Source of the DNA: Lojkania enalia
Taxonomy: Eukaryota; Ascomycota; Dothideomycetes; Pleosporales
Assembly: GCA_010094045.1 (NCBI GenBank)
Contig: ML986579.1
Span: forward strand, 622,206 to 686,205
Direction of reading: 5' to 3'
Length of the DNA: 64,000 nt
This document shows, in pieces, positions 34,129 to 44,125 of this stretch (position 1 is the first letter of the stretch; each line of letters starts with the position of its first letter). The notes beneath the pieces were generated by a model. The model saw nothing but the letters and a program-made list of their open reading frames with translations. It was not told the DNA's origin and ran no database searches. The translations under genes and the position numbers were made by a program.

Positions 34129-35286
34129 ATGGCGGAGCTCGCCGTCTACGATAATGATCCGACGCTGTACCTGCTCACGTCGCTCACAGCCGGCTCCTCG
34201 CACATCATAACAGCCACATCGCGCATCGAGACCATCCTCAAGGCGAACAAGATCCCGTTCAAGGGCGTCGACACGGCCACAGATGAGCTGGCACGCAAAC
34301 TATATGGCCGCCGGGCCCGTGGCAAGAAGCTGCCGCTTCTTGTTAAGGAAGGCTTCGTGCTGGGCGACCTCGAGCAGATTGAAGAGTGGAACGAGTACGA
34401 CGAGCTGAAAGAGGCACTGGGCTTCGCCGGCACCACTCCTGCTACTGCCGTTGCACCCGCTACGACCACGAGCACGCAGCCGTCCAAGCCCATGTCTAAG
34501 GAGAATGTCCCGTCCGCGACGACGGAGCAGAACCTCGCCATACGCCAACTGGGCGCTGAAGCCGCCGCTGTCGCCGCGTCCAAGAAGCCCGTGCCCACCA
34601 ACATCTCGACGACGAACCCGTTGCTCGCGGAGAAGGTCAACAGCCCCGCTACATCCACACCCACCAAGGCAAAGGCAGACCCCAGCGGTATCCTGTCCCC
34701 GCGATCTATCCCCCTCCCTGATACGCCCAAGCCCGCAGCAGAAGCAAAAGAGGACAAGGACCTAACCGGCTACACCATCCCCAAGATCTCGCAGCGCCCC
34801 GTCAAGCAAACTCCGCCCTTACACATCGACGCGGCCAACCTATCCCTAAACGCAGGCCCCATATCCGCCTCCCAGAAATCGCCCTCACCGTCCTCGTCCG
34901 CGAAATCGCCATCCCTATCATCGTATCACCACCGCTCGGGCTCGAGCTCCTCACAAACATTCCACGGCGCGGAAGTGGAAGATGCAAGCCCCGAGGAGAT
35001 CGAGGCTATCGAGAAGGAGCAGGCTATCGAGGAAGTAAGTAGCAGCGAGGAAGAGGACTCCGAAGACGAGAGAGAGAGGTTAAACAGAAAAGCGTCAGGA
35101 CAGGTTCATGTTTCTTCGGCGCCTGAAACGCTTTCTACAGGCTCTCAGGCGAAGGTTCTAACGAAGGAAGCCCACAAGGAGGAAGATGAGGACGAGGATG
35201 ACGAGTCGGAAGACGAGACGGATACGAAACCCCAGCAGCAAAGTGCCAAGGCTGCAGACAAGGCAGGTGACTCAGTAAGGGATTGA
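34129..35286 (+). CDS. SH3BGR/thioredoxin-fold protein with long acidic disordered tail
   Basis: Single exon of 385 residues from the ATG at 34129. Residues ~10-105 look like a glutaredoxin-like SH3BGR domain: LYLLTSLTAGSSHIITATSR, ETILKANKIPFKGVDTATDE, LPLLVKEGFVLGDLEQIEEW and NEYDELKEAL. The fold lacks the CxxC pair, as in SH3BGR proteins, so it is unlikely to be an active oxidoreductase. The rest is disordered, first Ala/Thr/Pro-rich, then strongly acidic with Ser/Glu/Asp runs to the end (EEDEDEDDESEDETDT). Fungal relatives are uncharacterised; a scaffold role is possible. No introns. Confidence 0.85.
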   Translation: MAELAVYDNDPTLYLLTSLTAGSSHIITATSRIETILKANKIPFKGVDTATDELARKLYGRRARGKKLPLLVKEGFVLGDLEQIEEWNEYDELKEALGFAGTTPATAVAPATTTSTQPSKPMSKENVPSATTEQNLAIRQLGAEAAAVAASKKPVPTNISTTNPLLAEKVNSPATSTPTKAKADPSGILSPRSIPLPDTPKPAAEAKEDKDLTGYTIPKISQRPVKQTPPLHIDAANLSLNAGPISASQKSPSPSSSAKSPSLSSYHHRSGSSSSQTFHGAEVEDASPEEIEAIEKEQAIEEVSSSEEEDSEDERERLNRKASGQVHVSSAPETLSTGSQAKVLTKEAHKEEDEDEDDESEDETDTKPQQQSAKAADKAGDSVRD

Positions 35287-35621
35287 CTTGGAACCCCTGT
35301 CACACGGATTGTAAAACTTGACCAAACGAATTCAGGAAACAAAGTGCCCAAAATCTGCCCAAAGATTATGATGATTTCATGATATGTGATCTAAATGAAA
35401 GCCAGCTAGGGAGGATCATAAGAGTTGCCATTCGCATATTTCTTGACCCAAACTGCAGCTCCAAAAAAATATGCTTTGCCCCACGATCCAATCATGTACT
35501 GTAGTGTTGAGACGCGAACACACCATTCATCCCATTACCAATAATATCAAGGGAAAACATTACATATTAGCGTAGAAACAGCTGCATCGTAGGTCGCAGC
35601 TGAGGCTCAAGTCAAGCTCCG
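35287..35621. other. Convergent 3' intergenic region
   Basis: AT-rich 3' flanks of the converging SH3BGR-like and bZIP genes. Nothing else is visible. Confidence 0.5.
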
Positions 35622-37216
35622 TCAACTTGCAGCCGGAGGGATCTTTCCAGCAAGAACCGCCATGAGCGCATCTCGGACCTCAAATTCCTCGAGAACAGCA
35701 CCAAACCTAACAAGCGAATCAACAAAAGGTCCATATGTGTTTTTTTTTTTTTTTTTTTTTGGGGGGGGGGGGGGAGTGGAGGGAAGGGAGGGAAGGGAAG
35801 CTAGCGAACTCACCCATAGCACCGCACCTTAGCCAACAAGTCCTCCTTGATAACTTGCACATCCTTGGCCGTCATCTCTGCGAATCTTGGGTCCTGCAGG
35901 ATCATCGCCCAGGCCATTATGGGCGTGATCTCCCCGTCGAGCGGAAGTCGATTGCTAAGGTCCAGCAGCTTCATGAGGTCTGGCATAGTGATATCCGGCA
36001 TCTGGTGCGGATACTTCTCCTGCGGGTTGTTTATGATGTGGGATTCGGGCGGGCAGGTGGCCATGAGGGCGTGGCCGCTGACATCGGCATCGGAGTCGGT
36101 CGCCCGCACCATCAGGAACTGCATGTGGTCCATGCAGGGCCGCTCGAGACTGATCAGACGGAGGTGGTTAGACAAAAGAACGATTAAGCAAAGTGCATTT
36201 GAAAATATTATATAGGAGATGGTGAGCTGGGTAGGACGGACTGTGAGATTTTTTTTTTTTTATAATTGTTCATTGCTGGGGTGGAGGAGAAAGATAGGGT
36301 GTTCGATCGTACGTTAAAACGAAATCAATCCCGATTTGATCATAGTCCATACCACCATTAGGTTGCTGGGGTTGCTGAGATTGTTGTGCTCGCTGTGGTG
36401 GGATGCCGGAGCCTGGCATTGGGCCTGATGATTGTGCCGACATTGCCGGTGGTGATGTGTAGCCTGTGGAATTAGTACCAGCCCCAAAGCCGCCTGATAT
36501 GCTCCCCCGCGAGCTACCGCCATAAGTTGAGCTCCCTATGTGCGGAAGACCAGAGTTGCCCGGGCTCGAGAGATCGTAAGAAATCCCGTGGGCCATGAGG
36601 AGTTCTTTCAGACGTCGATTCTCTTCAGCGAATGCGTCGCGTTCCCGTGAAGTTTGTGAAAACACGTCTTTCAGGCGAAGAACTTCCTGTTCGAGCGCTT
36701 TGATGTACATCTCCTTTCGTTCACGGTGTGTTCTATCATCAAGTTTAGCCCTTATCCAACCATGATTCGTGTGGTCTGCAGTACCTTTGAGCTTGGCGAT
36801 TAAGCTCTTGCCTACGAGTTAAAGCGGGTTTGCTATCTGGTTTTGGACCCCTCCGCTTCGGCGGTTGCCCATCTTGACTCTACATTAGCTGGGTCACATC
36901 TCTGCTTTTGTTTTTTGAATGCTGCCTAGATACCTCGTGTTGTCTTCTTCTCGGTAATATTCTTGAAGAAAGCAAAATTGGCTAGCGGACTTTTCGAACT
37001 GGCCGATTCACTTCCTAACGATTGCCATTGCCCAGTAGCCTCCATATCCGATGCAAAGCCAGCCAAGCTACCCCGACGGCTGCCACCCATGTCCGAGAAA
37101 CACTCTGATGGACGACGAGAGACGGGTGAAGGGTACTCGACGGCTGCGCCGGACGGAGGGTAGGTGGGCGCCATGGTTAGCACATCCGACCATGACATAT
37201 AACGATTATGCGACAT
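35622..37216 (-). CDS. Fungal bZIP transcription factor (AP-1/Yap-like)
   Basis: Five exons, 37216-36934, 36872-36785, 36732-36313, 36149-35814 and 35706-35622, encode 403 residues. The basic region spans two exons: KRRGPKPDSKP, then RRQELNRQAQ, then RTHRERKEMYIKALEQEV. The leucine-zipper stretch (LRLKDVF, ENRRLKELL) follows. The motif is NxxAQxxHR rather than the Yap NxxAQxxFR. The C-terminal region (LERPCMDHMQFL, GHALMATCPPE, LLDLSNRLPLDGEITPIMAW, DLLAKVRCYG, FGAVLEEFEVRDAL) is shared by a specific fungal bZIP subgroup. Intron 3 is long (163 bp); if retained, translation stops after YLSPPPQQ and removes the C-terminal domain. Intron 4 contains a T21-G14 tract. Target genes are unknown. Confidence 0.9.
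35740..35774. repeat. T21-G14 homopolymer junction inside bZIP intron 4
   Basis: Twenty-one Ts are followed directly by fourteen Gs on the plus strand. On the gene's strand this is a C14-A21 run within the last intron, between donor 35813 and acceptor 35707. It is prone to slippage and G-quadruplex-like stacking, and may be misassembled in length. Confidence 0.9.
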
Positions 37217-39306
37217 TGAGAAATAGAAGGTAGCGGGAGTAAGGAACAGTTTGGAACAGAAATTACAAAATATGAACGTATGTAGAGCTTTGACATGTTG
37301 TGAGGGTCGCACGGTCTTGTATAAGTATTTTTTTCTTGAGATTCAATTGAACAATTGTTGTGGCCTGCTCAGTCTATGCAGTCGATGCCAATACTCGGCG
37401 GCGGGGCGTGCCGGTTGAACCCTCGACATGCAATTATGCTCTCTCGAACCACATTGCCTTGACGAGACTTGCGCTGTCTCCGCGTAGTGGTTTTAGACGA
37501 CACGCTGAGAATAGAAACAAGTATTCTACGAAAACAGACCGGTGCTATAGGGTAGTGCAAAGACCGAATTGGACAGACTGGAGACCGCGCTTGTCGCAAG
37601 GCGAGGATAAAACATAATGGACGTCAAACGCAAGATGTTCAAGCAAGAGGGCAACCAAGAAATAGGCACTCACTAGAGCCATTATGGAATTTTGTGTCCC
37701 CAACAGACGGGTCTGGCGAAATAGAAGCCATGCTATGAAGCACGCATTGATCAACAGCGACACCTAGGCGTTTAAACACGGCAACAGTGCTCAGTAAATA
37801 GGCCTGGGCCCTAGATCGATAGTGACTAAAGCTTGTCAGTATGCATGCTAATCCAGCGGTCGAGTGAAACGTACTGATGGGACCAATTTGCACACTGTCT
37901 TCAGGTTCCAGTCTCCAGCTACGTTAGAATACGCAAGAACTCTACCACGATTAGTTTTGCTAGCGACTGCGAGAGCTACGAGAGGGTGGTCGACGAGTGG
38001 TCTGATGAATGAAGCGTTTTGCGGGGGAACAGTGTAGCACAGAGGGGAGCTGGAGGGTAATTGAGACAGCAAGTGGTGCTGTTCGTGTCGCAGATTGCAG
38101 TCAAGCAGGAGAGCGGAGGGCAGAGACGGATCAAAAGGACCGGCCGACTCGGAACAGGCTTGCACTTACAGCCCAGCGGGCAAACAGTAACTGTAAATGG
38201 TAATATTGCGCAGCTTGGACAAGACTTGCAAGCTTGCGCGCGTGTGTGTGCTGAAGGAAGCGTCAAACTTTGCACAGCCCCAGGTGCAGCGATTTGGAAT
38301 CTTGCAACTGGAGCTGGGGCGAGCCAATGCACCGCCGGGCCGCGGGTGTGGGTGCGGTTAATGCGAACTCTCCAGAGTGGCGCCTTTTCTCCGATGATGG
38401 ACGAGCGATGATCTAGCGTTGACGGAGCGGAGCCCTCGTTCGCGATGCTGCTGGTGTAGGTTCACGGACCTGGCTGTGGTGTGACAGGCGTGGGTGTTGC
38501 ACAGGTCGCCTACTCGTTAGTCGCTGGGCAGGAGAGGGGCAGAAGACGAAGAACAAGAAGATGACGGACACTACTGGCAAGAGGCACCTATATGGAATCG
38601 ACGGGAATGGGGATGAGCAGCGGGCTGTGGCAGATTAGCACTACCGACTTAAGGAGAGCTGCTGTTGCTGCTGCTGGCTGGCTAGCCCTTCTAGACCCCG
38701 TGGCTCCCCGGCTCTCTTCCAGCTCGCCCGCTGACGCCCGTTCCCGTTAACAACGCTGCAGCGGCTCCCGTCTGTCGTGTTCTCTCTTATGACTTCGCGG
38801 GCGGACGCAATCAATCGGTACCGTTGGAATCTGCACGATCGCGGACCCTCAGGCCACAAGATCCTATTTTGGCACCCTCGTGGCCCTCTGCGTCTTGGAT
38901 TCTGTGGAGAAGACCAATCAAGCCTCTCGTGCATATAGCCAAATCTATGCTGGGAACCTATTGCTCTTTACGAAGACCTTATCAATCGCCACAGCCCGAT
39001 GCTGTGAATCCAAACGGCACCCCTGTGCAAAATCGCCCCGCGTCCACTCCACAGGCTGTTCCTGGGCTCAACTGCTGCTGTCGACCCCTGTCGGCAATGA
39101 TTTGGAAGTCCAACATCAACCGATACGGAGCACCGCTGCTTCTCAATTTCAAGAGACAGATCGATTGCATTTTGTTTGATGTACCCTTCTCCATATATAC
39201 TCTATTTCCCCTTTTCAGATGTGCATACGCCCCCTGCCCTCAATGATCCGACTCCAAGCAATATCCCGGGCAATCTGGCACCAATCACCTAATTCTCACC
39301 GTGAGC
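37217..39306. other. 2-kb intergenic region, no supported gene
   Basis: Flanked by the bZIP start and the aldo-keto reductase stop, so it contains the bZIP promoter. ORFs such as 38061-38411 plus and 37639-37893 minus lack domain features. A CTGTTGCTGCTGCTG run sits at about 38660. The region has ordinary base composition, and a gene with many short exons cannot be excluded. Confidence 0.5.
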
Positions 39307-40694
39307 TTACAGCGATGCCTTGGGTTTGTTCTGCAGGATCCCCTCAATCTCTTCAAGCACCTCTAGTGTGAGCTTGGGCAGCAATTGCAACGCCTTGGAT
39401 GTGTCATTAGATCGTCATGGGTTCTAAAAATCAGGTGAGACATTTACCTTGCAGTTGTCGTGTACCTGTTGAGGCTTCGTGGCTCCGAGGATGACAGTGC
39501 TGACATTTTTGCTATGGTCAATTTAGTATTTGTGTGTTCATCTAACCGCTTCGTATAAAACGGTAAACGAATGCTTACTTCGACGCAGCCCACGCCAGGG
39601 CAAGTTGAGTAGTTGTTCCCCCGAGCTTCTCGGCAATCTTACCCAGCTTTCTCACCTTCTCGATCTTCGCTTTTCCTTCAGCCGTTTGGAGCTTCCTGAT
39701 TGAATCGGCGAAGAACTCTTTGTTTGTGGCAAAACGTGAATCCTCCGGAATCCCGTTATCATATTTTCCAGTTAAGATTCCTGAAGCAAGTGGGCTCCAG
39801 ATTGTGGTTCCATACGAGTAATCCTTGTACAACGGCGCGTATTCGCTCTCAAAGCGTTCTCGGTGGAACGCGTTGTACTGCGGCTGCTCGGCGATGGGTG
39901 CGATCAAATTGTATTTTTCAGCAATTTCGTTGGCCTCTTTGATTTGCTCCGCAGACCATTCCGAAGTCCCCCACTGCTGTGCTTAGCACATGTTGCTAGT
40001 CCGTTGTTTAGCACAAAAACTCACGTAATATGCGAGGTTCATATGAATGGTCTGCGTGAAAGCCTCGACTATTTCTCGCATAGGCACGCTGGCATCCGTT
40101 AGTGGAAGTTGGAAGTTGTTATGGGCAAATGGCGTAGCTTACTCTGGGTCATATCGATGAGCAAAAACGATGTCAACATAAGGAGTCTGAAGGCGCGCGA
40201 GCGAGCTCTTGAGGCCTTCGATAATGTGTTTCTTGCTCAAGCCCCTCGTGTTGGGCTCCTTTCGTCCTGTTCCGAAGAAGACCTTTGTGCTCAGGACATA
40301 CTCATCCCTAACTAATCAGCGACTGCTTGCGATGAATGATGCAGCAGAAAAATTTTTACCTAGGCCAGCCCAGGTCCTTGAATGCTTGGCCCATTTCGAC
40401 CTCACACTCGCCCTTCGAATACACCTCGGCGGTGTCGAAGAAATTGACGCCATTGTCCCATGCAGCCTGCATGCAATCCTTCACAATAGATCCTTTCTGG
40501 GTGCCGCCGTACGTCAACCATCCGCCAAGCGAGAAGACTGATACTTTCAGTCCTGCCGGCCCCAGTCGGCGGAACTGCATACCATGAGGCTCATACTTGG
40601 ATTCAACGACAGGCATTGTGAGTGGTCTGGAGATGGATAGAAAACGTCTGGCGGTTGTTCGTACGATAGGATCAAGAAGCGAGGGACGATACAT
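39307..40694 (-). CDS. Aldo-keto reductase, Kv-beta/Yakc-like
   Basis: Six exons, 40694-40360, 40307-40143, 40088-40025, 39973-39579, 39511-39448 and 39393-39307, encode 369 residues. NADPH-dependent AKR TIM barrel with tetrad Asp87, Tyr92 ([12 protein letters not shown]), Lys120 (VLSTKVFFG) and His162 (VFAHRYD). [12 protein letters not shown] and [18 protein letters not shown] are typical of the potassium-channel beta-subunit-like branch (AKR6-like). The first 26 residues ([18 protein letters not shown]...) are basic and Ser-rich and could be a mitochondrial targeting sequence. An internal ATG at residue 27 (MPVVESKY) gives the usual start, so dual targeting is possible. Intron 3 ends in a CAGCAG tandem acceptor; the second CAG is chosen (AYY then WGTSEW). 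The substrate is unknown. Confidence 0.92.
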
Positions 40695-41554
40695 TTACGC
40701 TATGCGTGCATTGGCGACATCGGTCCCTGTGGGGTTGGGATTTCAAATCCGCCTCGGGATCTCAATACGTCATTATTGGGTGCAGCCTGTCCTCCCTGTC
40801 GGCAGTGTTTGTTCAGATCCACCACAGCCCGTCTCCGAGCGCACTACATTTGGGGACCACATTATTCCTCAACTTACCTCGTTCTAGCAGCGGGCGTTCC
40901 ATTGGTGTGCTGTACAAGAGCGGTGACAACGAAGGTCCCCACATGGACCCTCATGGCTTGCAATGCCACACCCACGCACGCTACTGCGCGCGCCAGACTT
41001 CAGCAGCACCATTACACCGGCGGTTCATTGAACGGTGCGAGTGTGGAGAGCTGATTCGAGGTTACATTCTGAAGGAGCTGACGCCCCGCAGTCGCATGTT
41101 TCGAAACGTCAACCCGTGAGACAGGGGACCAAACGGCGCTGGTCAACCAATCGGGACTCCATCACGTGATACACTCAAGGCGTCCAGTCCCTCCCTGGGA
41201 TAATGATTGGCTCCCTTTATGCTTGTTCTTGTGTTAAAGAATTGAACACCAAGGGGTCAATGCCGGGTTGCCTTTCACCATTGTGCAGTCATAAATATCT
41301 TTGACTCCCTATTCAAATTTCATATCTAAAATGTGTGCATTATTGCTTCCCGTCCCTCCTCTTGTTGTTCTTCTAACATACTCTTAAATTGAATCTCGAT
41401 CCTCCGTTTAGCTCAAAACCACTCTTGAACTCCTAACAAATATTCAGCACAAGACACGCTTGATTCTAAAGTTAAGCTCGATCCATTTCCAGTCCGCGAC
41501 TCAAACACCTATCGCAATCCTCGATTCGGGAACCTAGTTATTAAGACTTAACAA
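40695..41554. promoter_or_regulatory. Divergent intergenic region, AKR / secreted protein
   Basis: 860 bp between divergent starts. A TATA-like ATAAATATC occurs near 41292, about 260 bp before the secreted-protein ATG. It is CT-rich from 41350 to 41550, as in strong fungal promoters. No ORF is supported. Confidence 0.45.
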
Positions 41555-42193
41555 ATGCTCATGAAAACCTCGGTCCTCCTTGCGAGCGCTCTCAGCCTCG
41601 TCGCGACTGCCCCTACCAACACAGCCTTGACGGCTGAAGACATCAAGGCCATCGAACCAGTCACCGAAAGCTGCGCCGGCCGTGGCGGTGATTTCACAAA
41701 AGAATGTAGAACCGCCGCTCAAGCCGCCGGCCCAATCTCGCATTCCTTTTCAAAGTACCGAATCAATTCCGTCGGTGAACAGGCAGCCCTCGTCGCGCTC
41801 ATGCTCTTCGAGTCAGGCAGCTTCACCTACGACAAGAACCACTTCCCAGCACCAGGCCGTCCGGGCCAGGGCACTCGAAACATGCAGAGCCCAGAGTTCA
41901 ATTTCGAGTATGCCAAAGATTTGTACGGCGAAGAGACGGCCCTTGCAGCCAACGCTACAGGCCCCGAGGCTGTGCTTAAGCTTGTAAACGGGAATGATGC
42001 GGACAGCTTTGGTTCCGCGGCCTGGTTCTTGAGCACCCAGTGCAAGGATCCCATCAAGCAAGGCCTTGCCAGCGAGTCTCAAGCGGGTTGGTCTGCATAT
42101 CTGACAGAATGTATTGGCACTACCGACGTTCCCGAGCGTGACACCATCTGGACCAAGACACTTGAGATCCTTAAGCCCGATGGATGTGCTTAA
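41555..42193 (+). CDS. Secreted protein of unknown function
   Basis: Single exon of 212 residues. A signal peptide (MLMKTSVLLASALSLVATA) is followed by a short propeptide-like stretch and a compact domain. The domain has five cysteines after the signal, in CAGRGG, ECRTAA, TQCKDP, TECIGT and DGCA. Conserved-looking blocks are GPISHSFSKYRINSVGEQAA, LVALMLFESGSFTYDKNH, PGRPGQGTRNMQSP, and FNFEYAKDLYG. I recall similar uncharacterised fungal secreted proteins. The ALMLFESGSF segment with its Glu loosely resembles lysozyme/transglycosylase-fold enzymes, but this is only an impression. A second ATG at codon 3 is an equally good start. It has a TATA-like site and a CT-rich leader. Confidence 0.82.
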   Translation: MLMKTSVLLASALSLVATAPTNTALTAEDIKAIEPVTESCAGRGGDFTKECRTAAQAAGPISHSFSKYRINSVGEQAALVALMLFESGSFTYDKNHFPAPGRPGQGTRNMQSPEFNFEYAKDLYGEETALAANATGPEAVLKLVNGNDADSFGSAAWFLSTQCKDPIKQGLASESQAGWSAYLTECIGTTDVPERDTIWTKTLEILKPDGCA

Positions 42194-43465
42194 AGCAATC
42201 TATCGCTCTGTATTATTAACTCTAACCAGTTCGGTCGACGGACAGCCCTTCAGAGTTTATGGATTAGACATTGTCCCAATGAAGGCAGGCAGCCTTGGAG
42301 AATTAAATAAAAAATAAAGCTGAATGATCATTAGGCGCCGCACCGCGCTCGATATATGCAGCAACGATGTTAGTTACGGTACCGATTCCACCTGCTATGT
42401 ATGTCGTTGACGGCGCTCAGTAAATCCTAATATATTATTCAATTCAATTTCTCACGCATTCTTCGCTTCATGAAAACGTACATGTAGATAAATGTAGAAG
42501 GGAATGACGTAATGCAGTGAAAAGTGATCAAACGACATGTGAATCGGAAGGGCCCTCCATGAGAGTCGGAGGGCGCCTAGTAGCACGTGGTAGATGTTTA
42601 GAAAGAAGATGTTTTTCGGTAAGGGGTCGGTTCGGTCAACCAGATTTGGATAGTAAAACGCCCTATCGTCGCTTGAGTCTACTTAACGGAGACATATACC
42701 CCAGGTATTAGGCAGAAGGATTCTGGGGCAAACGCGAGAGTAGCCGGTATCGTACATTCGCGGGCCACTTACCGAAGCCCAAGTAGACTCATCAAGCGAC
42801 GTATCTTGCCCAGCCTGGTCGGCTACGCTCGGCCTCCAGTGTTGACCGGAAAGCTGGCAACATGACCACGCGGATACTGAAGGGTTGAGCGGGCAATGCT
42901 AGACTCTTATTGGTGGGTTGAACGATGAACAGAGAGCGGGATGCGGAGAAAGTTGTTGTTGTCGTACGGTTGCACGTGGTGGATGTAGTTAGCAGAGGGT
43001 ATTGCCCTATGAAACGTCTGCTGGAGTGAACACGTTCGCAGTTGAAATGACTACCCGTGTAGGACAGGCATTGATTCACATGTGTCATAGATCACAGGAC
43101 CAGGTATTGCAGTATGTTTCTTTCTCCGGGACCACACTGACGGATACGTCTTGTTCGAATATAAAGGTGTGCTCCCTTCTCGGGATATGGACAAGAGCGA
43201 TTCCCTTTCATACCAATAAATCATACCATATATTGCATACTATTGATGGGCATTTCCTCAATCGCGAATCGTCCATACGCATGAAGTTGTGCAGTGCTAT
43301 ATTCGGAAACGAAAAGCACTCGGTCCTCTAGATAGGAGTCCAGATTATATTCCAGCTAGCTTGTGTAAAAGCTCTTTTGATTATTGCAAAGTGGGTCATA
43401 GAACGGATGTGTACTGTGAATAGGCTGACTAAAATAGCTAACGGGCGCAGAGATTAGTATTCGAC
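42194..43465. other. Intergenic region containing an inverted repeat
   Basis: 1.3 kb without a supported gene. The main structure is the inverted repeat at 42667-42801. An ORF on the minus strand at 42792-43088 has no recognisable domain. Confidence 0.5.
42667..42801. repeat. Inverted repeat, 18/21-bp arms around ~96 bp
   Basis: CGTCGCTTGAGTCTACTT at 42667-42684 is matched in reverse complement at 42781-42801, with one 3-base insertion in the right arm. It could be a degraded MITE-like element or a cruciform or hairpin-forming sequence. No clear target-site duplication flanks it. Confidence 0.7.
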
Positions 43466-44125
43466 ATGCCGCACTTCCACAATGGCAATGAGGGTCTATA
43501 TCATACAGAGGAGAAGATGTCGCCTAAAAGACCGCCTCAATTAAATGAGACAATCTGTGGTTGCCGTTGTGGGTGCGGATGTACTTGCGCCACAGGAGGT
43601 GATAACGAAAGTGACGACGGCGGCGCTTCCAGTCATACTATCGAGACGCTTGTTGCATCTAACGACTCTGATTCGGGTAATCGAGACTACTCTCCAAGAT
43701 CAGATGCCCTAGAGTCATTAGCGAATGCAGAGATTTTTGAAGTCCAGCAGGCACAGGCATTTCGGGAGGACGAATTCGAGGAATTTCAACCAGAGCTTAA
43801 AACATACTCGTCCGATTCTGAGGATGTTCGATTCAGTTGGGATCGGCTTATTCGTCTCGAGCAGGACCTTGACGACTTCCCCGACAGCCTGAAGAACGAA
43901 CCGCATGGTAGCGATGATCATAGCAGCGTCACGGCCTTCGATCTTGGAAGCATTCGATGTATATCCCCTGGACCTGGCATTGGAGCTTGGACCGATGATG
44001 CCGGAGTAAGGAAATACCATTTTCTCGTCACACCGCTCCGACTGACCCCGCAACGTCGATATTGTCGCGGGCTAGTGGCGTCTCATTTAGTTCTCGGGGA
44101 CGATAGGGCATTTACGGATACATAG
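43466..44125 (+). CDS. Acidic hypothetical protein with Cys/Gly cluster
   Basis: Single ORF of 219 residues from the ATG at 43466. I do not recognise a family. Near the N-terminus is a dense Cys/Gly cluster (CGCRCGCGCTCATGG, residues ~31-45), possibly metal-binding. It is followed by a long Ser/Asp/Glu-rich stretch (EFEEFQPELKTYSSDSED) and a more ordered C-terminus (GPGIGAWTDDAGVRKYHFLV). The composition is protein-like with an even codon pattern. No signal peptide or membrane segment. It may be a lineage-specific gene, and further exons downstream cannot be excluded. Confidence 0.5.
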   Translation: MPHFHNGNEGLYHTEEKMSPKRPPQLNETICGCRCGCGCTCATGGDNESDDGGASSHTIETLVASNDSDSGNRDYSPRSDALESLANAEIFEVQQAQAFREDEFEEFQPELKTYSSDSEDVRFSWDRLIRLEQDLDDFPDSLKNEPHGSDDHSSVTAFDLGSIRCISPGPGIGAWTDDAGVRKYHFLVTPLRLTPQRRYCRGLVASHLVLGDDRAFTDT

